Positions 41,838 to 54,544 of a stretch of 64,000 nucleotides of DNA are shown here, piece by piece. This DNA comes from Anastatus disparis (Eukaryota; Arthropoda; Insecta; Hymenoptera; Eupelmidae): assembly GCA_017163975.1 (NCBI GenBank), contig JAFFSR010000347.1, positions 7,678,001 to 7,742,000 of the forward strand, written 5' to 3'. Position 1 is the stretch's first letter. The number at the start of each line of letters is the position of its first letter. Made by a program: the position numbers and the translations under genes. The notes beneath the pieces were generated by a model, which did no database searches, was not told where the DNA came from, and was given only the letters and a program-made list of their open reading frames with translations.

Positions 41838-41995
41838 TATTTCTAAGATAATTGAATGTTATATTTTCTTGTAATTAATAATGTATTTCTTTCAGTAACC
41901 TATACAAAACAAAAAAAAGCAGAAAAATATTTTTCCTTTCAATTACATTTATTGAAAATTTTTTTTTCTCTTTTCTTACTGAAACGAATACAATA

Positions 41996-42411
41996 TTAAG
42001 AGGAGGTCACGTATCTCTGTCCTTTTTAATCAAAGAATTGAGTTTTTTACAGAAACTAATAACTTTATTAAAAAATAAAGAGAAAGCCGCATCTCGTAAT
42101 AAAAAAAGCAATATTTTCTTTGATAAGAAAGAATTAATTTAATTGCTTCGTTTTCAAGAAAACCTTGAAAAACTGAAATCATAGTGGTTAGGGTGGACAA
42201 TTTGGTTTTTCATGGTTTTCTTGAAAACGAAGCAATAAAATTAATTTTTTCTCATCAAAGAAAATATTGCTTTTTTTTATGCAACATGCGGCTTTCTCTT
42301 CATTTTTTGATAAAGTTTTTGTATAAAAATCATTTCTTTGATTATATTAGTTTTTGTAAAAAAATCATTTCTTTGATTAGAAAAGGACAGAGATACGTGA
42401 CCTCCTCTTAA
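41996..42411. mobile_element. TTAA-flanked palindromic MITE, 416 bp
   Basis: TTAA at 41996-41999 and 42408-42411 flank inverted repeats starting GAGGAGGTCACGTATCTCTG. The arms pair over nearly their whole length, with AAGCAATATTTTCTTTGAT in both. No ORF. Confidence 0.8.
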
Positions 42412-42496
42412 CATTGATTCCATTTGATGTATATAGTTGTAATTCAATGATTACAAATCTAAAAATTAGTAACAACCTTCCTACTTACTAGGAGAT

Positions 42497-43165
42497 TGTC
42501 ACATCTCCGGATTACGGATTTTGCTCAAACTTCGGGATAAGTTTTCAGATGACAAAATATGGAAAAAGCTAAAGGTATAGTCACAAACGCTCAATATTTT
42601 CCTAGTTAAAGGCAATTAAAAAAAATCACTAAAAAAGTTACTAGATTTTTAAACGCATATTGTTCTTTGGCATTGATAGCTAGAAGCTTGAAACTTTTTT
42701 TAAATTAAAGCTGAGCTAAATTCCTTTCGAAATAGTAGTTATAGGATATCAAAATATTATTTTTTTCCAAAGTTATAGCGTAATTTATTCGACCTGAATT
42801 TCAGCTTTCATTATTAATTAGTGTTTTAAAAAGAAAATTCAGGTCCAATCTTTATTACGCTATAACTTTGGGAAAAAATAATATTTTGATATCCTATAAC
42901 TACTATTTCGAAAGGATTTCAGCTCAGTTTTAATTTAAAAAAAGTTTCAAGCTTCTAGCTATCAATGCCAATAAACAATATGCGTTTAAAAATCTAGTAA
43001 CTTTTTTAGTGATTTTCTTTAATTGCCTGTAACTTGGAAAATATTATTTTTCTATACAACTTTTAGCTTTATTATTTTATTATATAACTTGAGCTTTTTC
43101 CATATTTTATCATCTGAAAACTTATCCCGAAGTTTGAGCAAAATCCGTGATCCGGAGGTGTGACA
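42497..43165. repeat. Foldback element, 669 bp
   Basis: The ends are TGTCACATCTCCGG and CCGGAGGTGTGACA. The arms share GCTCAAACTTCGGGATAAG, TTTCGAAATAGTAGTTATAG and AGCTAGAAGCTTGAAAC in inverted order, nearly perfectly. Target duplication is not clear. No ORF. Confidence 0.8.
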
Positions 43166-43277
43166 CTACTAGTTAATTCAAATTTCTTCAACCGTTATAT
43201 AGAGAAGTAAAATATTTTATATATCTATCCAAAATTGTACCAAAATAATTATTTTTTTTAATTGTAAAATCAATATA

Positions 43278-46182
43278 TGGGTGATTCTATTCTAATGGGT
43301 TATCACGTGAAATCGTTTAATAAACTATCAATACAAGGTTCAAATATTATTAACCACAAATTTTTCATATACTTTCAGGTTGTAACTTTATGATCCGTTG
43401 ACTTTTTAATCGCTAATTTCAATGTAGCTTTTGTAGGGACCCTTAGAAAGTATAAAAAGTAATCTCCCCTGTCTGTAATAATATATAAAATTTTTTTTAA
43501 ACGTTGTAGAGATACAGGATAGATAAATTAATACTCCTGGAAGATCAAAAAATATTTTTTTCCATCCGTACATACATTTCAGCAGAATGGTTAAAAAAAA
43601 ATATTTTCTTTGACCCTCTGTTATTATAAAAAAAATGTATATTTTTTCATAGATAAAAAGCAATAATAATAAAAAATGTTATATTTGAATCTTATTAAAA
43701 TATAAGCTATTCCTATCACATGAAAATATTGTTATTATATGTTTATTTCGCTAAAAAATTGCTTTGTTGATCATAGAATACATTTTTGTTTACGAGTAAA
43801 CATCATTTCACTTATGAAAGCTAAGTTACCTTTTCTACGATGATTCCCCTGGCTTCAAACATTTAACTGTCACAGATGACATAAGCGCATATTCAAATAT
43901 GTAATAGATGTTTAAGAAAGTAGTAATGTACAACTAAAAAAGTTTGTATAGCAGTGAATGTTAGAGACCGTTTACTCGGTAAAAATTTCATTCAAATTAT
44001 CAGGCCATCTCCCCTGGCATATAATTCCCCTGCCTTTTTTGTGATGCACTCACAAAATTCTAATTAAATAATAAAGTCAACAATTTTATTCATGAATTTC
44101 ATACCATGAAGTGTTAAATTATTTGTAAACTTGAAATTTAATACATATAATACTGCTTATAATTTTTATATATTCAAAATTGAATATATATATATGGGAC
44201 GTTTCACGTCAACTCACCTAACAAAAAAATAGAATTCGTCGAAAATCTGTGAAAATGTTCTATTTGATACCCAAAATATACAAAAAAAATTTTAGAGGTC
44301 CAGGTCAAAGGGGTCAGGATTTAAACGTGATGGAATTTTTCGAATTTTCCAAATTTTTTGCTAAATAAATATTTTAATGAATTTTTTCCTCAAAAACTAT
44401 CAATTTTTCGTTAAAACTTAATAGAATACTTTTTCTTGGAAATCAGATGTAGAATTCACCTCAATTTTTGCAAATTATAATATACTGATTTTTATGCTTA
44501 CTTGATCGATTTAAAAATACTATTTAGTATATCTAAAAATCGAGCAGGTTAAATTGGCTTTTTAAAGTCTTATTTTTTTTTGTTTTTTTATGAGGGAAAA
44601 ATATACGAAGCCTCCAGTTGGGCAGCCTTCTCAAAGTTACTTAATTGTGCAAAAATGTCTAAAAAAATCGTTATTTTGGATCAATGATGAGATTCGTGAT
44701 TTTTTTTTCTGAAAAAGTATTGAATTTTGGAACAAATGTATGAAAATGTTTTTTATTGGAAATTGTATGTAAAATGTATGTAAATTTTTGTAAATCATTA
44801 TTTGCTAAACATTACAAATTATAAATGAAATTTTGTAATTTTAAAATTTATTTTTTGTTAAATTTTTAGTATATATGGTTCATAATGTCTTAAATTACAA
44901 TTTGTAAAAATATGTTCATATTCTACACATGATTTCCAATAAAAGACATTTTCATACATTTGTCCCAAAAATCAATACTTTTTCAGAAAAAAAATCACGA
45001 ATCTCATCATTGATCCAAAATAACGATTTTTTCAGACATTTTTGCACAATTAAGTAACTTTGAGAAGGCTGTCCAACTGGAGGCTTCGTATATTTTTTCC
45101 TCATAAAAAAACAAAAAAAAAATAAGACCTTAAAAAGCCAATTTAACCTGCTCGATTTTTAGATATACTAAATAGTATGTTTAAATCGATCAAGTAAGCA
45201 TAAAAATCAGTATATTATAATTTGCAAAAATTCAGGTGAATTCTACATCTAATTTCCAAGAAAAAGTATTCCATCAAGTTTTAACGAAAAATTGATAGTT
45301 TTTGAGGAAAAAATTCATTAAAATATTTATTAAGCAAAAAATTTGGAAAATTCGAAAAATTCCATCACGTTTACTTAAATCTTTTTGTAAACAATCACTG
45401 TAGTCATATTTACATACTACACTATATACTACGTATATACTACAAATAAATAAAGCGAAATCAAAGGTTACATCGTAGTATTCAGAAAATAAAAATATCA
45501 GTTTGTCATTAGCCTTAATGAAGAGTTTGTCGTTGATATCAAAGTAAATATATAATTATTTTAATTTAAATGAAAGTCTTTAAAAAATCTGAATTGGAAA
45601 ATCTATAAATTGATAATATATTATTTTAGATTGTATTGGTAATAAAATGGTTTCTTCACGTGGACGTGGCGAACTTCCTACTAATCCTTTATCATCAAGT
45701 ACACTTAACTCCACTCCCAAACACAAAAATAATGTTATTATATATTTTGAAAAAGCAAACTTTTTCAAGTATGGATATATTTGTTCTTTAACTTTCTTCT
45801 AATAATGTTTAAAAATACATATTTTTGCGGTAACTTGTCGTTTTTTATTTTAAAAAATTCATCCATATATGGTAATAGCTAATTCTAAAGTATTTCAGAT
45901 AGTTTAGAATCTTTGTTCGACATAAATATTATTAGAAAATAATATATCAAGTTATAGTAATAGAAAAAGTGATTCCCCTGGAATAAAAGTAATTCCTCTG
46001 TATCAGTATATTTTTTATCTATCAGTTTTTCTGGGAATAACCTATGGACAGCTTGGCTACTTTGGGATATTGTTCTATTAGATATAACCATAAGAAAACC
46101 CTGAGTAAAATTTTTAAAATGAACACCTTTATTTTCTATTATTTCCAAATTTGAATTTGACCCGTTCGAATAGAATCACCCA
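43278..46182. mobile_element. TGGGTGATTC-terminal element, 2.9 kb, TATA flanks
   Basis: The ends read TGGGTGATTCTATTC and its complement GAATAGAATCACCCA, flanked by TATA on both sides (43274-43277 and 46183-46186). The interior has several TTCCCCTG boxes (about 43,847, 44,011, 44,026 and 45,973) and the nested foldback at 44,323-45,372. No transposase is visible, so the superfamily is open. Confidence 0.6.
44323..45372. repeat. Foldback element, 1,050 bp, copy 1
   Basis: The arms meet near 44,850 and run out to AAACGTGATGGAATTTTTCG and its complement. Both carry AAGCCTCCAGTTGG, which reappears inverted as CCAACTGGAGGCTT. A second, left-truncated copy is at 47,418-48,214. Pairing is nearly perfect over about 500 bp per arm. 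Confidence 0.85.
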
Positions 46183-46582
46183 TATATTAACACATTAGAA
46201 AATTTGAATTACTAAGATTATAAAAATAGCTAAAAAAAACCTATAATAGCAAAATAAGTAATGAAAAAATAAGTAATTTTAAAGCAAACTACGAATCTTA
46301 GAATTATCATATCTTTTTAGTTCCACTTTCTTCCTCAAAACGAACCTTTATAAAAAAACGTTGAAAGCTTTTTACTTTACTCAAAAATTGTATTAAAATA
46401 GGGAATCTCCTAACCTGTAAATTATAATATATATTGTTTTTCCTAATATATATTCTAAATGTCATTTTCAAAATATCCAAAATTAATCATTTTTACTGTA
46501 CAAACAATATAAATTTCGGTAATTGGGGATTTGGTTGATTTTCAATACTCTTATGCTGATTGTCGGGACGACAATTGACTTA

Positions 46583-46592
46583 AGGGGGAAGG
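46583..46592 (+). promoter_or_regulatory. Polypurine tract of retro B
   Basis: AGGGGGAAGG lies immediately before the TGTGACAT start of the 3' LTR, the expected plus-strand primer position. It confirms that 46,593 begins a 3' LTR and that 36,361-46,592 is one internal region. Confidence 0.75.
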
Positions 46593-47417
46593 TGTGACAT
46601 TGCATGGATTCACATAATTTAAATTAATTCTAATAAATTATAAACAGTTACAACTATTTTTATTATAAACTCCTTTATAGAAATTTAAGTGTCCCATGAG
46701 ATGTCCCGAATTCAAACATTCAAAATTTTATCATACACATTGCAAAAATTAACAACTTTTATTTGTAAAGGAGCGGAAGAGATAGAGAAGGAATAAAAAT
46801 TGATTAGTAAGTCGACTAATGAACCCGGTATTTTAAAACATCTTAAGTAGTGCTTCTAAAAATTTGGACTCTGCGTTAGCTATAACAAATTTTTTCAATC
46901 CTTGATCATTCACACGGAGAATACGAAATTCTCGAATTGCTCGACTTATTGCCTTTTGTCTAATTGAGACTGCAACCAGATAGTCAGTTGCGGAGACCAC
47001 TGTAAATCAGTGCAAACATACAAACAAAATTATAATTAAAATTAAAAAAATTTATTAATAATTCAGAATAAAGTTAAGTGTAAAATACTTCATTTATTCT
47101 CGTACAATTATTCAAGTACAATTAATTATTTAAAGATAATAGTGAAATTTTATAAAGGTCATCAAGGGACAATTATTGGTGAATTACCATCTAAGTGATT
47201 AATAATATTATCTGTGAAGTGAAGCTGATGCAGAAACTAAATTGACAGAACAGAAAAGAAAAGGATCAAAAGGATCACAGAGGAAAAAGGAAATTACAAT
47301 CGTTAAAGCATTTTTCTCTTTCCCTCTTTCCTCGATTAAAGTAAGTCAGTTTATAAACTGTAATTTCCAATTAATTGTAATAAGAAAAGTAAATAACATA
47401 AATAAAATATTTAACCT
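46593..47417 (+). mobile_element. 3' LTR of retrotransposon B, truncated
   Basis: It matches 17,886-18,027 plus 35,513-36,190 or so, with the unoccupied site TATCATACACATTG at about 46,730 where the 5' LTR holds the Polinton. Similarity ends at TTAACCT (47,417), where a foldback fragment joins. About 165 bp of the LTR 3' end and the flanking target duplication are missing. Confidence 0.85.
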
Positions 47418-48214
47418 TTAATTTGTTTTTTTATGAGGAAAAAATATACGAAGCCTCCAGTTGGACAGCCTTCTCAAAGTTACTTAATTGTGCAAAAATG
47501 TCTGAAAAAATCGTTATTTTGGATCAATGATGAGATTCGTGATTTTTTTTCTGAAAAAGTATTGATTTTTGGGACAAATGTATGAAAATGTCTTTTATTG
47601 GAAATCATGTGTAGAATATGAACATATTTTTACAAATTGTAATTTAAGACATTATGAACCATATATACTAAAAATTTAACAAAAAATAAATTTTAAAATT
47701 ACAAAATTTCATTTATAATTTGTGATGTTTAGCAAATAATGATTTACAAAAATTTACATACATTTTACATACAATTTCCAATAAAAAACATTTTCATACA
47801 TTTGTTCCAAAATTCAATACTTTTTCAGAAAAAAAAATCACGAATCTCATCATTGATCCAAAATAACGATTTTTTTAGACATTTTTGCACAATTAAGTAA
47901 CTTTGAGAAGGCTGCCCAACTGGAGGCTTCGTATATTTTTCCCTCATAAAAAAACAAAAAAAAATAAGACTTTAAAAAGCCAATTTAACCTGCTCGATTT
48001 TTAGATATACTAAATAGTATTTTTAAATCGATCAAGTAAGCATAAAAATCAGTATATTATAATTTGCAAAAATTGAGGTGAATTCTACATCTGATTTCCA
48101 AGAAAAAGTATTCTATTAAGTTTTAACGAAAAATTGATAGTTTTTGAGGAAAAAATTCATTAAAATATTTATTTAGCAAAAAATTTGGAAAATTCGAAAA
48201 ATTCCATCACGTTT
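47418..48214. repeat. Foldback element, copy 2, left arm truncated
   Basis: It starts inside the left arm (GTTTTTTTATGAGGAAAAAA) and ends at the complete right terminus CCATCACGTTT. It is otherwise colinear with 44,323-45,372. Joining the broken 3' LTR at its truncated end suggests a rearrangement rather than simple insertion. Confidence 0.8.
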
Positions 48215-48516
48215 GTAGTAATTCCCCTGTAGCTGCTAGTATGGTCTCTATGAACATTCTATAGCTATATTGGAAAATTTCCATAGTCATCAGCATGCCT
48301 TGTACGATCAACACTCGGACCTCATATCGGAAGAGTGACCGAAGGTCCCATACGTCAAATTCATGGTTCAATTGTTCTCCGGCTCACCAGATGCCTTTGG
48401 TCCATGGACCAAAATAGGTATTTTGATGGCCAGTCTCTAAACTGGAACATGAAGAAAAAGAAAGAAGAATTACTTTACTTGTCTTTTTTTTCTAATAATT
48501 AACATTTATACATGTA

Positions 48517-48588
<72 letters not shown>

Positions 48589-51500
48589 CATATATATATA
48601 TTCACATATAAAAAAATAATAGTAACTATACTTACACAAATGCGGGCGAACTGTCTTCTTGGATACACGATGACAATTGATAACAAACAAATGAAACCTA
48701 GCTCTTAATTACCCGAAGAAAACAACGAAAACTAATGGTAATACAAAAAAAATGGGCATGTCAGTAGCATACATTTTTTTTTTAAATTTTCTGAATTGCA
48801 ATCACAATGTCATTAACCCATGTTCTACAAATTAAAAACCCGAATAATTGTATAAAATTTTAGTCCACGTTAATTATAAATAGATTTTTCCACACGGCGT
48901 GCGGGAAGTTCGATTTCCCACACGATTTTCCGTACGGGAAGTGCCCTATTCCCGCACGAAAAAAAGTGTGCGGAAAAAAACTTTCCACACGGAAAAAGCG
49001 TGCGGGAAAAAAATTCCCGTACGGAAAAAAGCGTGCGGGAAAAAATTCTTGCACTCTGTGTAAAATATAATATCACAACGAATAAAATAAATTTGTTAAA
49101 TGTTTAATATTATAAAAACGAAAATCTAAAGTTTTCGCGTAAGCATTGTAAGTAAGAAAATTATTTGAACAAAGAAAAAAAAATATAGAAGAGTAAGGTT
49201 AAAATTTTAACAAAAAATAATACCATTTATTAGATGATTAATATTATAAAAACGAAAATCTAAAATTCTCGCGAATGTATTGTAAGTGAGAAAGTTATTT
49301 AAGCAAAGAAAGAAATCTAAAAGAGTGGGGTTACAATTTTAACAAAGAAGAATGCCATTTATTAGATGTTTAATATTATAAACACGAAAATCTAAAATTT
49401 TTGCGTATGCAAAAAAGTAAGAAAAAGTAAGTAAGTGAGAAAATTATTGAAAAGAAGAAATAATTATAAAAGAGTGGGGTTACAATTTTAACAAAGAAAA
49501 AAAATATTACACTGACTTTAAACAATCGTAATAACATTAAAATTAATTTTAATGTAAATTCTAAAATTTAAATTCGTAAAAAAATTATCTAACTAAATGA
49601 TGTTTTGTTTAAATATGTAATTTATTGATTTATTTGAATTTTTATAGAAATACCTACATTTCTTTTTTCAAACAAATAATGTACTTTCACTTACGTTTTC
49701 TTTTAATAAATAAAAAGTTCACAATATTATATTTGTTTATATTATCACATCCTCGATTCTCTAATCCACATTCAATTTCTTTTTTTTGTAATATGGATTT
49801 CAATTTAAAATGATATCATTCTTTTTTTATTATTAATTTGTAAAATACAATCATATATTATGTAAAAGACCAATCGAACTTCCCACACCTTGTGTGGAAA
49901 AATAATATACGTAACACGTGCGAGAAATGGGTGATCTCGCAAGGAAATTGTCGCCCTCGCTTCGCTCGGGCGACAAACTTTCCGTGCGGGAATCACCCAC
50001 TTCCTGCACTAGTTACGTAATGTACTATTAAGAAATTTATTAATCAATAACTGTTTTTTATGTTGCTTTTGTTTCAATATGCAACATTTTTGTGCCCCAA
50101 GGTGTTACGTCATAAAAACGTAGCCTTCTATTGGCACTTATTTAATTTTGAGAAAAATATACAGTTTCTGATTAATTTTAAGATTTTAATCATAATGTTG
50201 TAAATGTTCATTAATTGAATTATTTTTTATTTCGGATTGCCTATCCTTTCGATATGCAATCTCCTGAGTACCAAGGTATTACGTCATAAACGTATCTTTT
50301 TATTAACATTGGTAAATCAAAATTTCCCAGTTATTGAACAGTCGCATTATTTCATTACTAGGCGAAATTAAGTAGATCAAAAGAAAAGAATCAGAACGTG
50401 CATCTCGAAATTATCAAACGAATCCTAAAACTCAGACACACATTGCGAAACATATTATTAAAATTTAATAATATTGATAAATAAAAATTGATGTAAAAGA
50501 TAATAAATCTTATAAGCAAACCTTAGTATAAAAACCAAATTCAAACTGATGAAAATTGGCACTTTCCCGGGTTTCTTTTGATAATACGTCTACACTGCTT
50601 GCAAGTTATTATTATACTTTAGTGGCAATTTTATTGTAAGTTAAACATTATTATCGATCATCATTAAATTTCAGTTGCAATTTTATTGTGAATTACATAT
50701 TATTATCTATTATCAAAATATACGCGTATAAAATTAAGTGTTAAAAAATATCACTAAACTCGAGTATCCATATGATTGTGCCTATTCATTTGTTTTCCCG
50801 TACTCAGCATCAATCTACTAAAGAAGCACCAAAAGGTAAGAAAATACTTGATATAAGGGGTCGCGTCGAATAAGGATCTTACTCAAGTTAGACCCTTTTT
50901 GAAATTATGATTGAAAATGTATCTGGGAGATATTCTTTATGTGTCTATAAAATATAGAAGAATAAAAACGTGTCTCTGTATGTTTAAATAATACAGAACA
51001 TACAAGAAAGCTCTAATTTGAATTATGCAACATTTTCATTATTTTACATTTCCCGAAAAAATCTTATGAAAGCTACAAACAAGTTAACAAACATTGATAA
51101 TGTTGGAATAAGAGCAAAACTTATAGATTTGAAATCTTTAATGCAATTCTTATCAACATTGCGCAAAATTAGTTCAATGAGAATGTTTTTCTCTTCGTGA
51201 ATGAAAATGAGGATTCAAAAACTGAATGTTTTGTTATATCTTGTATTATGTAAGTAAAAGTTAATAATGAATGTATTTCAAATAATCAAAAATTTTCTTA
51301 TGATTTATTCATCACAAAGCCTCAATTATTCATACAAAATTAGCCAAAAAGACCTAACTCGAATTTTTGAATCTTCAAAATTTTTTTATTAGCAATATTT
51401 AACTCGAAAATACCACTTAGACCTTTTGTATTAAAGTATTTACTATAACATTGTGAAATATCACAATATTTTATAAAGCTGATATCAAGTTAAACAATTT

Positions 51501-51733
51501 TTTTTTAATTACTAAAAACTATACTTTTAGAGTTAGGCCCTTCTCCCACGCGATCCTTCATATACTCTTTAATTAAAATTATTCAAAAATATCCTTTAAT
51601 AATTTCCAATAGTGAGAGCGATCTCACTCAATTAAATATTGGCGGAGCTTTTTCCACCACTAGATTGCATATATCTTTAAGAATACTTATAATTTTTATT
51701 AATTAAGTGTGAATATTGTGTATATATATATAT
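48215..51733. repeat. Gene-free stretch with GC-rich short palindromes and tandem repeats
   Basis: I see no gene. Contents: a (GT)n(TA)n microsatellite (about 48,519-48,610); a cluster of CGTGCGGGAA and its complement, mixed with CCGTACGGGAA (48,889-49,045); three about 133-bp units sharing TTTAATATTATAAA (starting near 49,102, 49,237 and 49,369); and a hairpin with GCCCTCGCTTCGCTCGGGCG flanked by more CGTGCGGGAA-like ends (49,880-50,020). The rest is unremarkable AT-rich sequence. Confidence 0.6.
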
Positions 51734-53037
51734 TGCGACGAGTATACATACTCGCGCATTCAAATTTCCCGCCTGACGACCAAGCTACTATAGAACAATA
51801 GTTCTGAGCTCAGCCGCCAGGTGGCGACCCCGAATTTCGTTACGCGTAACGGGAAAAATGAGGCCAGAGTATATAAGAGACCGAGAAACTAACCAGAGCA
51901 GAGCTGTGTAGACTACGGTCTCTCCTCTCTCTTTACCCGAGTGAGCACGCTAGACTAAGAGAGAGTGAGACACGTAGTAGCTGGTTGCCTTCTCTTGTAG
52001 AAGGACTCGCTTCTCTCTCTTGCACATGAGGGTAGGCCGAGTGAGCACGCTGGACTACGCTCTAGTGCATATGCTGGCAGTATTAGAACTACGCCGAGTG
52101 AGCACGCTGGCGTAAATCTATGCTGTCTAGAGCACACTCGCAACCTTTTGCCGTCGCCGCAATGCCAACCTCGCGCCGCTGAATTTAAGGGTGACGTCCA
52201 CCCAAAATATTATATTCTATCTCACATATCGCAACGGGCTTAATTAAGGGTCTTGTCCATCCACAGCTGTCGCGTCCGCCACTACGTGATTTATATAATA
52301 TATTAAGGGTGTCGTCTACCGAATACATTTTGCTATGTTAATTAAAGGACTCCGTCCGACTGCCGCGTAATTATTAAGATATTAGAATAAGTTAAGGGTG
52401 TCGGCCATCCATTGTCTTTACATCACTTAAAGGTCCCGCATGCCTATAGAGATTCGTAATTTAGATAATCAAGGGAGCCGGCTACCCACCATTATTATTA
52501 CCGTTGGATTAAGTATTGCGTTATTAGGTGCCGTTGCCTATTAGTATCATTATAATTAATTATTAATCATTTGTCTCTTTTTGTTTTGCACATTGTTGCA
52601 GGTAAAAGCCGCCGGTATATTTTAGACCGTCCAGGCCATAGAATCTTTTAGTTAAACTCAAACTATTAAATTAGATTCATTTAAAGATTTATTGATTTAA
52701 TCATTTATTAAATAGCCGTCAAGTAGCCGAGATAAATAAAGAACTAATTACTTTTGTAAATTATATTTCATTAAGGTTAGGTTAGCTTGTTTGTATTATA
52801 TAAAATAATAGGTTTAGTTTTGATTAATACATTATTATTATTTTATTATTATAATCGTCGTTGTACATGAGTATAACAAGTACAATAAAGCCAAGGTACT
52901 CCCTAGCATAACCAAACGTGTCAAACCCGGTTACTTTCCTTTATTTTCCACCGTCTGATCCTTCCAACTCCTGCCGATCTTACTCTGGTAACTCACTGAA
53001 CATGTATTTCCCCCTCCCGAAAGGGAAAAACGTTACA
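51734..53037 (+). mobile_element. Solo LTR (1,304 bp) with internal degenerate repeats
   Basis: The boundaries are TGCGACGAGTATACATAC and AACGTTACA (TG...CA) inside an AT microsatellite, so an ATAT-type duplication is consistent but not informative. A promoter-like AGTATATAAGAGACCG is at about 51,868. Downstream, GAGTGAGCACGCTGGACTAC-like units occur three times (about 51,940, 52,038 and 52,093), then a ladder of TTAAGGGTGTCGTCTACC-like units. No internal coding region adjoins it. It is unrelated to LTRs A and B. Confidence 0.65.
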
Positions 53038-53069
53038 ATATATATATACATATATACATATTTTTCAGC

Positions 53070-53725
53070 AATTTTTTGAGACGTTTAAAGGTGCAAATGA
53101 ACAGTGATCTTACTGGCTTTTAAAAAGAACTTTTTTCGATTCAATAATGCACCCTCATTCGATGGTTATGGTTGAAAAATGGCTGAAAAGTATGCATATA
53201 GATATATACAACATTTAGTTTTAATTAATAAAAATTATTTATATACTATTTTGAAATTGATAGGGATGTGGGCCTAGTATAAAAACTATATAGTATTATG
53301 CTTTTTTAAGAGTCTTATTGAATTACATTCTGACATTTAAAAATATAATTGCACAAACGTTTTCAAATAATGAAATGATTACATGGGATCAAAGGTGGTG
53401 AATCAATTAATCCGATAGTACAAGCTCATGGAGATATGGCCCAGAATTGAAAATTGTGGCATTTTAATGCTCCTGAAAAAGCTTTCATTTGCACCCTTAA
53501 GGCGACTACGGAAGTTCGGTTCGATTTCATTTTGTAGTTTACAAATTACTCTTTCAGTTTCTAAAATTTTTTGAATTTTTTAATTTTCCACCATTTATTA
53601 TAATCCGTAGAATGGTGGAAAATTAAAAAATCTGAAAAATTTTACATATTGAAAGAGTAATTTGTCAACTCAAAAATGAAACCTAACCTAAAATCCGAAG
53701 TCGCCTTAAACGTCTTAAAAAAATT
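53070..53725. repeat. Outer inverted-repeat element hosting a TTAA MITE
   Basis: The left arm AGACGTTTAAAGGTGCAAAT has its inverted partner split around the 213-bp MITE: ATTTGCACCC on its left and TTAAACGTCT on its right. Removing the MITE restores the arm, so the MITE inserted into the terminal repeat of this element. Confidence 0.65.
53497..53709. mobile_element. TTAA-flanked MITE, 213 bp
   Basis: TTAA at 53497-53500 and 53706-53709 flank GGCGACT...AGTCGCC ends. The arms share TTTTTTAATTTTCCACCATT and its complement. It is inserted in the right arm of the element above. Confidence 0.8.
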
Positions 53726-53764
53726 ACACAAAGCATTTTATTTTTTTTAAATGAAATATTTTCG

Positions 53765-53945
53765 GCTACGAATAAGGTGTAAACTTAATCATATAATATC
53801 TCCACTTTTCCTGCTGTTAAGGAGGTCAATTTTTTTTTTAATTTATGTTTTTTTGTGCTCTAAACGATGGTATAGGTTTTAGAGGTTAGTTTTTGTGGGC
53901 ATAACTTAATATACTCGTGGACATCCTTCTTTTTAGCTGCCAATT
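53765..53945 (+). repeat. Dispersed repeat fragment, inverted copy of 8,258-8,440
   Basis: It shares TTTAGAGGTTAG, a GTTAAGGAGGTCAATTTT-like block and a TTCGGCTACGAAT-like block with the complement of the left copy. Moderately diverged; no ORF. Confidence 0.55.
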
Positions 53946-54544
53946 CAATCCTACCCCGCAACTTGAGAGATTTATCAATAAACTTAAAATATAATTTAGC
54001 TCTGAGTCCCAACAGTTCTGCATTTATCTATTATTAAAAAAAAAATATTCTATATTTAAGGAATCATTTCATCAATTTATGCTATCACAAAGAAGATTCC
54101 AGAATGAATCTAAAAAGTTATTAATTTTTTACAATATCCCATGGAAAGAGTATTAGCGATGAAATAGGTGCATTGGCAAAATGTACAAATTTGGACCTTG
54201 TAAGAAATGTTCATTTATTTAAATGAGAAAGTATCATGTATTACGCTCGGTTATTTAATATTATCGGCTATCAAATCAATAAATATCAGTATACGCTGTT
54301 TTATGCATTAAAGATTCCTCTTCAGAAACGCAAAAGATGTTGAACCCAGAAGTGAAAAACTTATAAGAAGGTTCCAATCTAGTAGTATCAGAATAGTAAT
54401 AGTAACTAGTAATAGTAGTATCAGTATAGTAGTAGTAATAGTAAATCATAGTAAAATTATGAAAAATACCCGACAAATATATTGTCTTGAGCCTACACCG
54501 TAACTTAAAATAAAACTTTTAGTAACTAGTTAACTAAACTTTAA

